DNA of 64,000 nucleotides from Treponema sp. Its GTDB lineage: Bacteria; Spirochaetota; Spirochaetia; Treponematales; Breznakiellaceae. The notes under the pieces were generated by a model. It saw only the letters and a program-made list of their open reading frames with translations, was not told the origin of the DNA and ran no database searches. Both the position numbers and the translations under genes were made by a program. Within the stretch, counting starts at the first letter, position 1. Every line of letters starts with the position of its first letter. Below, one piece after another: positions 35,378 to 44,900 of the stretch. The DNA lies in assembly GCA_009781475.1 (NCBI GenBank), contig WQYB01000006.1, forward strand, positions 1 through 64,000, read 5' to 3'.

Positions 35378-36361
35378 ATGCTGTCAAAGATCGATGAAAA
35401 AAAGATAGAAACTCTAAACGAAAAAAACACTCTGATTACAAAAAGCCCGGTTATTCTTGAAATAATGGAGATCATAGATAGAGTAGCCCAAAGCGATTCT
35501 TCTGTTCTGCTGCTTGGAGAAAGCGGAGTAGGAAAAGAAGTATTTGCAGAGCAGATTCATTTAAGAAGTTCCCGCAATAATGCCGCTTTTATAAGAGTTA
35601 ATTGCGCTGCGCTGCCTGAGAATTTACTTGAAAGTGAACTATTTGGTCATGTAAAAGGCGCTTTTACAAACGCCATTACAAACAGAAAAGGAAGATTTGA
35701 ACTTGCAGACAATGGCACTATATTTCTTGATGAAATAGGTGATTTACCTTATTCATTACAGGCAAAAATACTGCGGGTAATCCAGGAAAGAAAATTTGAA
35801 AAGGTAGGCTCTGATACTACAATTACAGTAAATGTACGAATTGTAGCGGCAACAAATAAAAATCTTGAAGAACAGGTTCAAAAAAATGAATTTAGAAGCG
35901 ACTTATATTACCGTTTAAATGTACTGCCGGTTATTATTCCGCCTCTTAGGCAGCGTACAGAAGATATTCATGAACTGGCAAATTTTTTCCTGAAAAAGTT
36001 TATGAATGAAACCAAAAAACAATATAATGGATTTTCCCATGACGCTCTTGATATCATGCTTTCCTATTCCTGGCCCGGTAATGTCCGGGAGCTTCAAAAT
36101 TGCGTAGAAAGGGCTTGTGTAATAGGAAAGAATAAATGGATAAACCCTGATGATCTTTTTTTGAAAACAGGCGATAATATCAATGAGGAAGTAATTGAAA
36201 GAAATCTAAAAACGGCTGTTAATAAGTTTAAGACAAATTTTATAAACAGAGTACTGGAAGAAAATAACTGGAATCAGACAGAGGCTGCCAGGGTACTTGC
36301 CATACAGCGCACTTATTTGTCAAGATTAATAAAAGAGCTTAATATAACACCTAAGGAGTGA
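35378..36361 (+). CDS. Sigma-54-type AAA+ transcriptional regulator lacking a sensor domain
   Basis: 327 residues from ATG 35378, which has AAGGA 5 bases upstream; the frame extends further only inside rpsA. A central AAA+ domain (about 20-250) shows Walker A GESGVGKE, Walker B GTIFLDEIGDL and the arginine finger region FRSDLYYRLNVLPV. A Fis-type helix-turn-helix ends the protein (NQTEAARVLAIQRTYLSRLIKEL). The sigma-54-contact loop reads GAFTNA instead of GAFTGA. There is no N-terminal regulatory domain, as in PspF, so control may be by a partner protein. Target genes unknown. Confidence 0.9.
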   Translation: MLSKIDEKKIETLNEKNTLITKSPVILEIMEIIDRVAQSDSSVLLLGESGVGKEVFAEQIHLRSSRNNAAFIRVNCAALPENLLESELFGHVKGAFTNAITNRKGRFELADNGTIFLDEIGDLPYSLQAKILRVIQERKFEKVGSDTTITVNVRIVAATNKNLEEQVQKNEFRSDLYYRLNVLPVIIPPLRQRTEDIHELANFFLKKFMNETKKQYNGFSHDALDIMLSYSWPGNVRELQNCVERACVIGKNKWINPDDLFLKTGDNINEEVIERNLKTAVNKFKTNFINRVLEENNWNQTEAARVLAIQRTYLSRLIKELNITPKE

Positions 36362-36363
36362 CA

Positions 36364-37062
36364 ATGCAGACCAACGATTATGAAAATATTGGGGACAAAA
36401 TTAATAATTTTGTTCAAAAAAACAGAAAGGGAATATTTATCGCTTTTGGCTTATTTATTCTTTTGTTTGCCGGATTAATAGCATATTTTTTAGTAAATGA
36501 TCATCAAAATAAACAGGCAATTGCCGAAGTAGAAATATTAAATGATGAGTTTGATAATTTACGTTACTTTTTGGACGATGAATATTTTGCTGAAGATGTA
36601 AACGTTTTACTATCAAAGCTGGAAGTCTTTGCCGGGAATAAAAAAGGGTTTGCCGGAAGTAAAGCCTGGTCACTTATCGCTCATATTCATTCAGGCAGAA
36701 AGCAATGGAAACTGGCAGAAGAAGCATGGGTTAAATCCGCCGATACAGGAGCAAAAACATACCTGGGTCCTATAGCCTTTTTTAACGCCGCTGTTTGCGC
36801 TGAAGAACAGGGTAAATTGGAACAAGCTATTGAATATTTACAGCAGTGCGTTTCACATAATTTTGATTTTCCTGATGCTCCAAGAGCGCAATTTAATATT
36901 GGCAGGCTCTATGAACAGCTTGGAAATTATCCTATGGCATTAATTGCTTACAGAGCTGTTCTTATTGAATGGTCATTGGATCGTTCGGAAACGATTACCC
37001 CTAATATGCATATTTGGCAAAACCTTGCCAGGAACCAAATTATTAAACTGGAATCTAGATGA
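36364..37062 (+). CDS. Membrane-anchored TPR protein (YfgM-like)
   Basis: 232 residues. A cytoplasmic N-terminus of about 22 residues, one membrane helix (GIFIAFGLFILLFAGLIAYFL, about 24-44), then TPR-like helical repeats (about 90-200, including GKLEQAIEYLQQCVS and QLGNYPMALIAYRAVL). This resembles YfgM-type ancillary translocon proteins, but similarity is at fold level only. The start is ATG 36364 with AAGGAG (36353-36358). It overlaps the next gene by 4 bases. Confidence 0.8.
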   Translation: MQTNDYENIGDKINNFVQKNRKGIFIAFGLFILLFAGLIAYFLVNDHQNKQAIAEVEILNDEFDNLRYFLDDEYFAEDVNVLLSKLEVFAGNKKGFAGSKAWSLIAHIHSGRKQWKLAEEAWVKSADTGAKTYLGPIAFFNAAVCAEEQGKLEQAIEYLQQCVSHNFDFPDAPRAQFNIGRLYEQLGNYPMALIAYRAVLIEWSLDRSETITPNMHIWQNLARNQIIKLESR

Positions 37063-37814
37063 GGCAAACAGCATACTTGCGGATTAATTTTAAATTATTA
37101 TTAATATCCGTAATTGTATGTTTGTTTTTTTTTAATATAACTTTTACATCCTGCGGAATAGAGGAGTACTATTTTCTTCCGCAGGTTCAGGAATTGCCAG
37201 GGTATAATTTAATAAACACTGTTAATACTGAATCTAATATAAATATTCCGCCAATACCGTCTTTTTATTATTACGCTACAGGTTATATCATTTTTTACAG
37301 AATTTATTTAAGCAATCATGGGGCAGGTTCTTCAGAAAATCCAAACCTTATTAATCCTACATTATTAAGTGATATTAATTACTTTCAGCCCTTTACCGAT
37401 CCTACAAATAATTCTTCATTTATAGGTTCAAATACATTTCCAAACAGAAGATATTATGAATTAACTCAAATAAACGCGGCAGGGGGAAATCTTTTTATAC
37501 GTTTTCCTACAAACATAGGTGAATATCCGACTTTATCTTTAAACGGAAGCGCACATGTAAATCTTAATCGTTCAAGCACAATAGTATCATCAAGACCTGA
37601 AGGAGATCGCTCATTTAGAAATACTTCTGAATTAAATAATAATGAAAATGCAACTGCTTCTATAAATGCTGATGTAGCACCAGCTTCCGGAGCTACAGGT
37701 CATGCATACGCTGCAATGTATATTGTTACTGTAGGGCAGAATCCGGAAAACTTTAACCGTATATACAGTAAACCCACATTTATAAGTGTATTTAAACTTC
37801 CAAACGATTTTTAG
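37059..37814 (+). CDS. Lipoprotein of unknown function
   Basis: 251 residues with an export signal: positive start (MRQTAYLRINFK), hydrophobic core and a lipobox ITFTSC, giving a lipidated Cys at about residue 32. The mature sequence is Asn/Ser/Tyr-rich and resembles no family I know. The start overlaps the TPR gene stop (ATGA), so it is translationally coupled to it. Confidence 0.72.
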   Translation: MRQTAYLRINFKLLLISVIVCLFFFNITFTSCGIEEYYFLPQVQELPGYNLINTVNTESNINIPPIPSFYYYATGYIIFYRIYLSNHGAGSSENPNLINPTLLSDINYFQPFTDPTNNSSFIGSNTFPNRRYYELTQINAAGGNLFIRFPTNIGEYPTLSLNGSAHVNLNRSSTIVSSRPEGDRSFRNTSELNNNENATASINADVAPASGATGHAYAAMYIVTVGQNPENFNRIYSKPTFISVFKLPNDF

Positions 37815-37822
37815 TTTTATGC

Positions 37823-37871
37823 ATGAATAGTGATAATTCAAGGTACTTTTGCCGTACATAGTACTATTCAT
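37823..37871. repeat. Inverted repeat between convergent genes
   Basis: ATGAATAGT (37823-37831) and ACTATTCAT (37863-37871) are perfect 9-bp inverted repeats around a 31-base loop that holds a smaller GTAC/GTAC pairing. It lies between two converging genes and could be a weak bidirectional terminator, though no T-run follows. Confidence 0.4.
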
Positions 37872-37924
37872 AATGTTTATTCTGTCTACCAATATATATC
37901 GTATAAAACCTGACTAAAAATCTA

Positions 37925-40327
37925 TTATTTGTACAGGAAACTGTAAGCATCGAAATATGATATATACTCACTTGTTTTATCTGATTTATTATCTGTTGTA
38001 ATATTTTTTGCAAGTACCTTGTTGCGTTTTAATTCAAATACAGTCTTGCAATCGGTTTCCAATCTGTTTTTTCTGTAAACCTTTTCATCTTTACAGTTAA
38101 CATAATCAATAATATTTTCATTGCTGCCTATGTATTCGTATCCCCATAATAACGAAGATAATGATTGTTTTTTTTCACCGCTTTTTATATAAAAACATCT
38201 TGCCTCTTTAATGTTAATACCCTTTGGAAATGACTGATTTAATTTATTAATAAAACTATCTGTATCTGTATTTTCATAAAAATCAACAGAGGCAAATTCA
38301 CAGTTGGCATTTATACCGGTTGATAACGGAGATGCAAATTCCATTTTTATTATTGGATTAAACCCTTGAGTATAATTAACCGGTATTCCTGCTCTTTTAA
38401 AAGACATTGAAAATATTTCTATTAAACTTAAATGACCATGAAAAACAATACTATCAATTTTACTGAAATTAAATAAAACTCTGTATATTGGCGGGTCGTT
38501 TTTACTCTTGTTAACCGTATTTATATTATGGTTAACGGTAATTTCCCTATTTTCATGCTTTTGAGGAAGTTTTTGAGGATAAATTATATTCTTGCAAGCG
38601 CCGCATGAATTGCATTTTTCTTTACATGATACAGTTCGTATAAAATTATTTGACTTTTCAGATTCATCTTTAAGGAATTTTTCTGTTACACAAGAATCAA
38701 TACTCATCCATTTACTTTCATTATTTCCGTTTAATATTCCATCAATATATTCATCATTTTCTTTTAAAATCTCCTGCCATTTTTCTTTATTTATATACTC
38801 ACTCCAGGGATCAAGCCTGCTTCCTGCTTTCCACGCTTCTTCGCATAAAAGACCTGCTTTTTCATCACCCCTGCTTAATAAACCTTCTATTTGCGTTATC
38901 AATAAATCTGATGTACTTACCTTGTGACCCATAGGTTTTAATTTTGAACGTAAAAAAAATAATATTTTCTCTGCTGTATCAGCTTTCATTTGAGAGGCGT
39001 ACTGATAAGGTGTATGTGGTTTTGGTACAAATACGCTTATATTTATATTAAAAAACATACGGGTTTTTTTTGATATTTCTTCGATAAATGAAACTATCTC
39101 TTTTTCTTCTTTTTCTTCTAATTGGCTGCCGAATGATTGAACAGGAAGTCCTATCATAAAATAAAATTTTGCTGTCTTCCAGCCGTTTCTTTTAGCTTCT
39201 TCTAAAATAGAAATAACATAATCACGGGTTACTTCTTTATTGATTGACATCTGCCAATAATCATTCGGGGTTTCAACTGCAAATGTAAGCCCGCTTTTTC
39301 TAGTCATGGAAATCTTGTTTAATAAAGAAAGTGAAAAACTTGAAACTTTAAGTGAAGGTAACTGAAATGAAACATGATTATCACCGAAACGTTCGTTTAA
39401 TAATTCAATAAGGCAGCCTATATCATTATAATCACCGGAAGAAAGTGAAGAAAGGCTTATCTGCTGCCATCCTCCTTTATTAATTATTTTTTCACTTTGG
39501 TCTAGTATTTTTTCTATATCTTTTTGTCTTGAAGGTCTATACCAAAATCCTGCATGGCAAAAACGGCAGCCATTAGGACAGCCTCTCATTATTTCTACAG
39601 TTCCGTGATTTTGAATAATTTTCATGCTTGGAACAGGATATACATAAGTATCACTTTGCGAAAAATCCATATATACGGCTTTTGTTGTTTTTTTCTTTTC
39701 CTTTGTCCATATATTCGGGTGTGAAGATAATTTATCAAATAGCGCTTCTCTGCCCTGTTTATTTTTTTTTAATTCCGCAAGCTCTGCTGCCAGTTCAAAA
39801 AAACCTGCTTCTGCTTCTCCTATCCAAAAAGCGTCTATAAATGGTGAATATGGCAGCGGATTGGATACTGCAGGACCTCCTGCGATTACAATAGGATGAT
39901 TGTTTTTTCTTTCATTAATATGTAACGGAATACCTGAAATATTAAGCATGGTTAAAATTCCATTTAAACCCAGTTCGTAACCTAAAGTGAACATTAAAAG
40001 ATCAACATCTGAAATTGATATTCCTGTATCAAGTCCGTATAATGGGACATTATTAATACATAACATTTTTTCAAAATCAGGAGCCGGAGCAAAACAACGA
40101 TCGCACGATATTCCATTCATTCCGTTTAATATATTATATATAATCCGTAATGCCTGATTTCCCATTCCAATTTCATAAAGGTCAGGAAAAGCTATAATGC
40201 TTTGAAAATCTTCGTCTTTTTTTGCAAGAATACCTACCTCGCCTCCGGTATAACGGGCAGGTTTGTCAACTTCCAAAAGCCTGCCGCCAAAAACCTGGAG
40301 AGGATCAATATACTTTTTTGCGATCAA
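37925..40327 (-). CDS. Radical SAM protein fused to DUF2344
   Basis: 800 residues. A B12-binding-like Rossmann region (about 40-190) precedes a radical SAM barrel with the cluster motif CPNGCRFCHAGF (about residues 254-265; three cysteines in CxxxCxxC). A further cysteine set, CKEKCNSCGACKNI, lies at about 575. The C-terminal 210 residues (from about 620, ...YRVLFNFSKIDSIVFHGHLS) match DUF2344. I recall this as the TIGR03960-DUF2344 fusion; the reaction is unknown to me. The start overlaps the rodA stop by 4 bases, so it belongs to the mre/rod transcript. Confidence 0.88.
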   Translation of the reverse strand: MIAKKYIDPLQVFGGRLLEVDKPARYTGGEVGILAKKDEDFQSIIAFPDLYEIGMGNQALRIIYNILNGMNGISCDRCFAPAPDFEKMLCINNVPLYGLDTGISISDVDLLMFTLGYELGLNGILTMLNISGIPLHINERKNNHPIVIAGGPAVSNPLPYSPFIDAFWIGEAEAGFFELAAELAELKKNKQGREALFDKLSSHPNIWTKEKKKTTKAVYMDFSQSDTYVYPVPSMKIIQNHGTVEIMRGCPNGCRFCHAGFWYRPSRQKDIEKILDQSEKIINKGGWQQISLSSLSSGDYNDIGCLIELLNERFGDNHVSFQLPSLKVSSFSLSLLNKISMTRKSGLTFAVETPNDYWQMSINKEVTRDYVISILEEAKRNGWKTAKFYFMIGLPVQSFGSQLEEKEEKEIVSFIEEISKKTRMFFNINISVFVPKPHTPYQYASQMKADTAEKILFFLRSKLKPMGHKVSTSDLLITQIEGLLSRGDEKAGLLCEEAWKAGSRLDPWSEYINKEKWQEILKENDEYIDGILNGNNESKWMSIDSCVTEKFLKDESEKSNNFIRTVSCKEKCNSCGACKNIIYPQKLPQKHENREITVNHNINTVNKSKNDPPIYRVLFNFSKIDSIVFHGHLSLIEIFSMSFKRAGIPVNYTQGFNPIIKMEFASPLSTGINANCEFASVDFYENTDTDSFINKLNQSFPKGINIKEARCFYIKSGEKKQSLSSLLWGYEYIGSNENIIDYVNCKDEKVYRKNRLETDCKTVFELKRNKVLAKNITTDNKSDKTSEYISYFDAYSFLYK

Positions 40328-41634
40328 CGGTTATACCTTCTTACGAAAATACTTAATGCAATTCCAATTCCAACCATGGAAGTCATTACAGATGAGCCTC
40401 CGTGAGACATTAATAAAAGCGGAAGACCTGTTACGGGCATTATTCCCATTGTCATTCCGACATTTATAATAAAATGAAAACTGAACATTCCGGCAAGTCC
40501 TGCGCAAACATATCTTGCGAAAGGATCTGTTACAATTTTCATAATTGCTGTTAAACGGTAACAAATAAACATATAAAGAGAAAAAACAAAAAGTCCTCCC
40601 AGGAAACCGGATTCTTCGGAAAATATTGAAAAAATAAAATCTGTGCTTTGCTCAGGCAGGAATTGATAATGACTTTGTGTTCCCTGTAAAAAACCTTGTC
40701 CTGTTAAACCTCCTGCTCCTATAGCAGTTATGGATTGAATAATATTCCAGCCCGCACCGCGCGGATCTACATTAGGATCCAGAAAAACAATAAGGCGCAT
40801 TATTTGATAATTCCTTAAAACCATTCTTGCAAAATAAGAAGCTGCCAATGAAAAAACAATGATTGCCGAAATATAAACTACCCAGAAAAAATATTTCTTT
40901 TTAAATTTAATATAACCAAATATTGCAATAACTGCTATTAATAAAAAGAAAAGTATTGTTAAAATAATAATTCTTGAATTGGTAAGAATTGCGAATATGG
41001 GAATTGATTTCTTTAAAATAAATGTCTGCCAAAGAGGTAATACCAAAAAAATTCCTGTAATTGCCATACATGAAATCATAAATGCGACATAACGCATTCT
41101 TACGCCTGCCATAAAAATCATTATAATCAAAATGGAAATATAAACCATTGCAGTCCCTAGATCCGGCTGTAAAAGAACAATTCCCATTGGAATAAAAACA
41201 ATTACACAGCTAATAATAAAACGCGATAATGATTCCCTGTTACGATCTGTGTCTGCAAGATAACGGGCAAGAAGAATTATTACAGAAATTTTAACAAATT
41301 CTGACATTTGAACGCCGATTCCTCCTAATCTTAGCCATCTTGCAGCATTATAAATTACATGGCCGAAAAGAAGTGTATATAATAAGAAAAATAAAGTAAT
41401 AATATATATGTATAATGAAAAATTATAAAACCTGCGGTAATTTATAAAAGAAATAACAATCGCTGCAAGTAATCCGGATGATGCCCATACAATCTGTCTT
41501 AAATATTCTCTTGATATAAGTATACCGTCAGAGTTTACTCCTGATGAATAAATAAAAAATATTCCTATAACTAAAAGTATTAAAACTGGGAGAAGTAATA
41601 GATAATCAATTCCTAAAATATCACGTATTTTCAT
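40324..41634 (-). CDS. rodA: Rod-shape peptidoglycan polymerase RodA (SEDS family)
   Basis: Multispanning glycosyltransferase polymerising lipid II during cell elongation together with PBP2. About ten hydrophobic helices in 436 residues. SEDS motifs: FIPMGIVLLQPDLGTAMVY, then GAGGLTGQGFLQGTQS and FLPEQSTDFIFSIFSEE, and the C-terminal GLPLLLMSHGGSS. It is 13 bases behind its transpeptidase partner, mrdA. Confidence 0.95.
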   Translation of the reverse strand: MKIRDILGIDYLLLLPVLILLVIGIFFIYSSGVNSDGILISREYLRQIVWASSGLLAAIVISFINYRRFYNFSLYIYIITLFFLLYTLLFGHVIYNAARWLRLGGIGVQMSEFVKISVIILLARYLADTDRNRESLSRFIISCVIVFIPMGIVLLQPDLGTAMVYISILIIMIFMAGVRMRYVAFMISCMAITGIFLVLPLWQTFILKKSIPIFAILTNSRIIILTILFFLLIAVIAIFGYIKFKKKYFFWVVYISAIIVFSLAASYFARMVLRNYQIMRLIVFLDPNVDPRGAGWNIIQSITAIGAGGLTGQGFLQGTQSHYQFLPEQSTDFIFSIFSEESGFLGGLFVFSLYMFICYRLTAIMKIVTDPFARYVCAGLAGMFSFHFIINVGMTMGIMPVTGLPLLLMSHGGSSVMTSMVGIGIALSIFVRRYNR

Positions 41635-41647
41635 TCATAAACTCCGT

Positions 41648-43474
41648 TTAAAACGTATGCTGAAAACCCAAAGAGCGCAAAGCTCCTTCATAATCCTGTT
41701 TGCCGAAATATCCCTGGAATATAATCGCAGTTGCGGCTGAAGCTCTCCAAACCTGAAAAGTAGAGGCTTCGATAATTACAGTAACTACTATTTGCTCTTC
41801 CGGATTTGTGCTGTTAAATGGAGCAAAAGCTGTAAACCAGGAATGCCAGCGATCAGATAAACCAATTTCGGCTGTTCCTGTTTTTCCTGCTATTTGTACT
41901 GTTCGCATATTCAGCGGATATTGAGCTGTTCCCTGAGTTACAACAGACCTCATATCCTGTCGCACAAATTCAAAAACAGAAGGGTTAATATTGCTTTTAT
42001 GTATAACTTCCGGGCTGACAACGCTTTCAATAGCATTTGTTATCGGGTCACGTACTTCTTTTAATACATGCGGTTTGTAAATAGTACCGTTATTAACAAT
42101 CATGCTGACCATATTACACATCTGAAGCGGCGTTACAAGCATAAATCCCTGCCCTATTGAAACATTCATTGTATCACCTAACACCCATCTTTCATGGAAA
42201 CGCCTTTCTTTCCATTGCGGTGTTGGAACCAAACCCTCTGCTTCACCTGGTAAATCAATACCTGTAAGTTTTCCGTAACCGAAATCTCTTGCAGTATTAA
42301 TAATACGTTCAATGCCAAGGTTATCCCTTCCTACTGTCATATAATAAATATTACATGAATGCCAAAGAGCTCCCCTTAAATTAAGTCTTCCGTGCCCTGC
42401 TCTATTCCAGCAATGCCAGTTTCTATTTCCGTAATTCATCATACCACGGCATAAAACAGACTGCTCGGGTTGATATACATTTTCTGACAAAATTGATGTT
42501 GACATAACAATTTTAAAAGTTGATGCAGGCGGATAGCTTGACTGGATTGCTCTATTAATAAATGGCCTTGAAGGATCGTCTAACAATGCCCTAAAATCGG
42601 CAGCAAGACCGTCTGTAAAAATATTGGGATCATACCAGGGATAAGAAACCATTGCAAGAATTTCACCGGTTGAAGGGCGCATAACTACAGCAGCACCGTT
42701 CTGCGGTCCTACAGCTTTTTCTACAAGTGTCTGTAAATCAGCGTCTATTGTCAAAACAAGATTTTTCCCCATTACAGGAGAAACACGGTTTATATTTTCA
42801 AGACCGGCGATACGCCTGCCTCTTGAATCTACAGTTCTGGTTTCAAAACCTTTTTCACCGCGTAATAATTCATCATATTGCCTTTCTATTCCCGATTTAC
42901 CTATCATATCACCCATTTGGTATCCAAGATTATAAAGAGTGGTTAGTTCGTCTCTTGTAATATCACCTACATAACCCAATATGTGCGAAAGACTGCCAAC
43001 ATCAACATAATTTCTAACAGATTTAATATGCCATGAAATTCCGGGAAGATTATTTTTTCTTTCTGCCAATGCGGCAATATTTGCAAACGGTACGTTAGAT
43101 GCAATTTCTACAGGCTGGTATAATTGCAGATATTGGCTTGGAAGCCTTCCTCTTATGTCATCAGCCGGAATATTAAGTATTTCGGATAAAGAGTCTAAAA
43201 CTTCATCAATTCTGCCTCTTGGAACTTCTGCAGGGGTAATTGTTACTGCAAATGTATCCCTGTTTATTACAAATGGCTTACTGAAGTTACGATCATATAT
43301 TTCGCCTCTTTGCGTAGGAATTATATAAGTTCTTCTGGATATTTCCTGAGCTCTTCTTTGATGTATTTCGCCTGAAAGAATTTGCATGCTGAAAAGTCTT
43401 ATGGAATAAATTATGAAGACAACTGCAAGCAAAACTAAAAATATATTAATACGGTTTATCTGATTATCATGCAT
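41648..43474 (-). CDS. mrdA: Penicillin-binding protein 2 (elongation transpeptidase)
   Basis: Class B PBP of 608 residues crosslinking peptidoglycan in the elongasome. An N-terminal membrane anchor (about 10-28), a dimerisation/pedestal region, then the transpeptidase with SxxK in YPPASTFKIV (about residue 320), SxN in WHSCNIYYM and KTG in IAGKTGTAEIG. Encoded between mreD and rodA, the standard arrangement. Confidence 0.95.
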   Translation of the reverse strand: MHDNQINRINIFLVLLAVVFIIYSIRLFSMQILSGEIHQRRAQEISRRTYIIPTQRGEIYDRNFSKPFVINRDTFAVTITPAEVPRGRIDEVLDSLSEILNIPADDIRGRLPSQYLQLYQPVEIASNVPFANIAALAERKNNLPGISWHIKSVRNYVDVGSLSHILGYVGDITRDELTTLYNLGYQMGDMIGKSGIERQYDELLRGEKGFETRTVDSRGRRIAGLENINRVSPVMGKNLVLTIDADLQTLVEKAVGPQNGAAVVMRPSTGEILAMVSYPWYDPNIFTDGLAADFRALLDDPSRPFINRAIQSSYPPASTFKIVMSTSILSENVYQPEQSVLCRGMMNYGNRNWHCWNRAGHGRLNLRGALWHSCNIYYMTVGRDNLGIERIINTARDFGYGKLTGIDLPGEAEGLVPTPQWKERRFHERWVLGDTMNVSIGQGFMLVTPLQMCNMVSMIVNNGTIYKPHVLKEVRDPITNAIESVVSPEVIHKSNINPSVFEFVRQDMRSVVTQGTAQYPLNMRTVQIAGKTGTAEIGLSDRWHSWFTAFAPFNSTNPEEQIVVTVIIEASTFQVWRASAATAIIFQGYFGKQDYEGALRSLGFQHTF

Positions 43475-43476
43475 TA

Positions 43477-43974
43477 TCAGCTGCGTCCCAGTAAAATAGG
43501 TTTAAAATTTTTCAATATTAAGAATAAAAGAGGCGCACTTAAGGCGTTTAATCCTGTTTCTATCAGTGAAGTTGAAAAATTGATAAATGGGTTTGGAATA
43601 GAAGTACCTATAACCAAATGCAGAATAAATGTAATTAAGATTTTTAATATTGTTGCCAATGTGCAAAGAATGACCGGCATTAAAATAAAATCAAGGAAAA
43701 ACTGCCCTTTAAAAATTCCTGTTAATGCGCCGGTTATGGTGCGTATAATACAATTCATTCCAAGCGGAGCAACAGAAAGAAAATCATAAAAAAGCCCGGA
43801 GAAAAATCCCGAAACCTGCCCTGCCATTGTTCCGTTTACATAAGCCGAAAAAACAAGTACACATAACGCAAGATCAGGGACTGCGTTAAATATCGCAATA
43901 TTGTTCATTACTGTTGATTGTAAAATTGCGGCAACATTGCATAAAACTACTGTCCATATAACGCTTCTAATCAT
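43477..43974 (-). CDS. mreD: Rod shape-determining protein MreD
   Basis: 165-residue inner-membrane protein with about five or six hydrophobic helices, including a pattern PDLALCVLVFSAYVNG and GQVSGFFSGLFYDFLS characteristic of MreD. It links MreC to the elongation synthases. Sequence conservation is low, so the name rests on size, topology, this motif and its place between mreC and mrdA. Overlaps mreC by 8 bases. Confidence 0.9.
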   Translation of the reverse strand: MIRSVIWTVVLCNVAAILQSTVMNNIAIFNAVPDLALCVLVFSAYVNGTMAGQVSGFFSGLFYDFLSVAPLGMNCIIRTITGALTGIFKGQFFLDFILMPVILCTLATILKILITFILHLVIGTSIPNPFINFSTSLIETGLNALSAPLLFLILKNFKPILLGRS

Positions 43975-44896
43975 AGTCGTATCCTGAATATTCGTAAAAC
44001 ACTATTTCAGGTTCTATGTTTTCAGCTTCTATGATAAAAACATACTCAAGCCTTGAAAAATCTATCATTGGTATAACTTCTATTTCAAGTGTAGTTTCAT
44101 ATTCTAAAATATTAATACTGCTTACACGTCCTATATTAATATTTTCAGGAAAGATACCTCCCATACCGCTTGAGATAATAACATCACCGATATTTATATC
44201 GTCTCTTGCTCTTCTTGGCACAAAACGCAGTAAAAGCGGCGTTTCCCAGTGTCCTTGTCCTTCAATTATCCCTTCATAACGTGATACAGAAATGCGCGAA
44301 GAAACCTGAGAATTCATATCAAAAACAGGCATTACAAGACATTCATAAATACCTGTTTGAATAACTTTACCTACAAGAGCCTGTGTTCCATCCTGCCATG
44401 CAACTACAGCCATGTTATTCGAAACACCCGAAAAACTGCCTTTATTAACAACAATAGCTGAAAATAAATTATCAGGATCACGTCCTGAAATTTGTGCAGG
44501 AATATGACGGTAACGTATTGTTTTTGAAAAATCAAGCTGTTCTTTTAATCTGATATTTTCCTGATATATTTCGGCGTTGCTTCGTTCCATTTCCTGAAAA
44601 CGATCCAATTGCCTGAGTAAATTAGCATGTTCCTGCCGTAAAGTTGCAAGTTCACTTATAGAAAGCACTGTTCTTGAAACAAAAGAATTAATTTCATGTA
44701 TTCCGCCTCTAATACCAGAGAAAAATGACAACCCGACATTTTTTACACCAAAAATAAAATCTCTTGTAGATAATAATAATAAAACAGATGAAACCAATAT
44801 TAAAACTACAAAAATAAATACAGATGAATTTATTTGAGCTCCTGCAGTTTTTCCTCCACTTCTGCGCGGAAGTTTGCCGAAAATTCCACGAGACAT
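43967..44896 (-). CDS. mreC: Rod shape-determining protein MreC
   Basis: 309 residues: a short basic cytoplasmic start, one membrane helix (about 26-46), a periplasmic coiled coil (about 75-115) and the beta-rich MreC domain (about 120-280) with ISGRDPDNLFSAIVVNKGS and DVIISSGMGGIFPENINIG. It activates PBP2-RodA from the periplasm. Four bases follow mreB. Confidence 0.94.
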   Translation of the reverse strand: MSRGIFGKLPRRSGGKTAGAQINSSVFIFVVLILVSSVLLLLSTRDFIFGVKNVGLSFFSGIRGGIHEINSFVSRTVLSISELATLRQEHANLLRQLDRFQEMERSNAEIYQENIRLKEQLDFSKTIRYRHIPAQISGRDPDNLFSAIVVNKGSFSGVSNNMAVVAWQDGTQALVGKVIQTGIYECLVMPVFDMNSQVSSRISVSRYEGIIEGQGHWETPLLLRFVPRRARDDINIGDVIISSGMGGIFPENINIGRVSSINILEYETTLEIEVIPMIDFSRLEYVFIIEAENIEPEIVFYEYSGYDYD

Positions 44897-44900
44897 TCAG

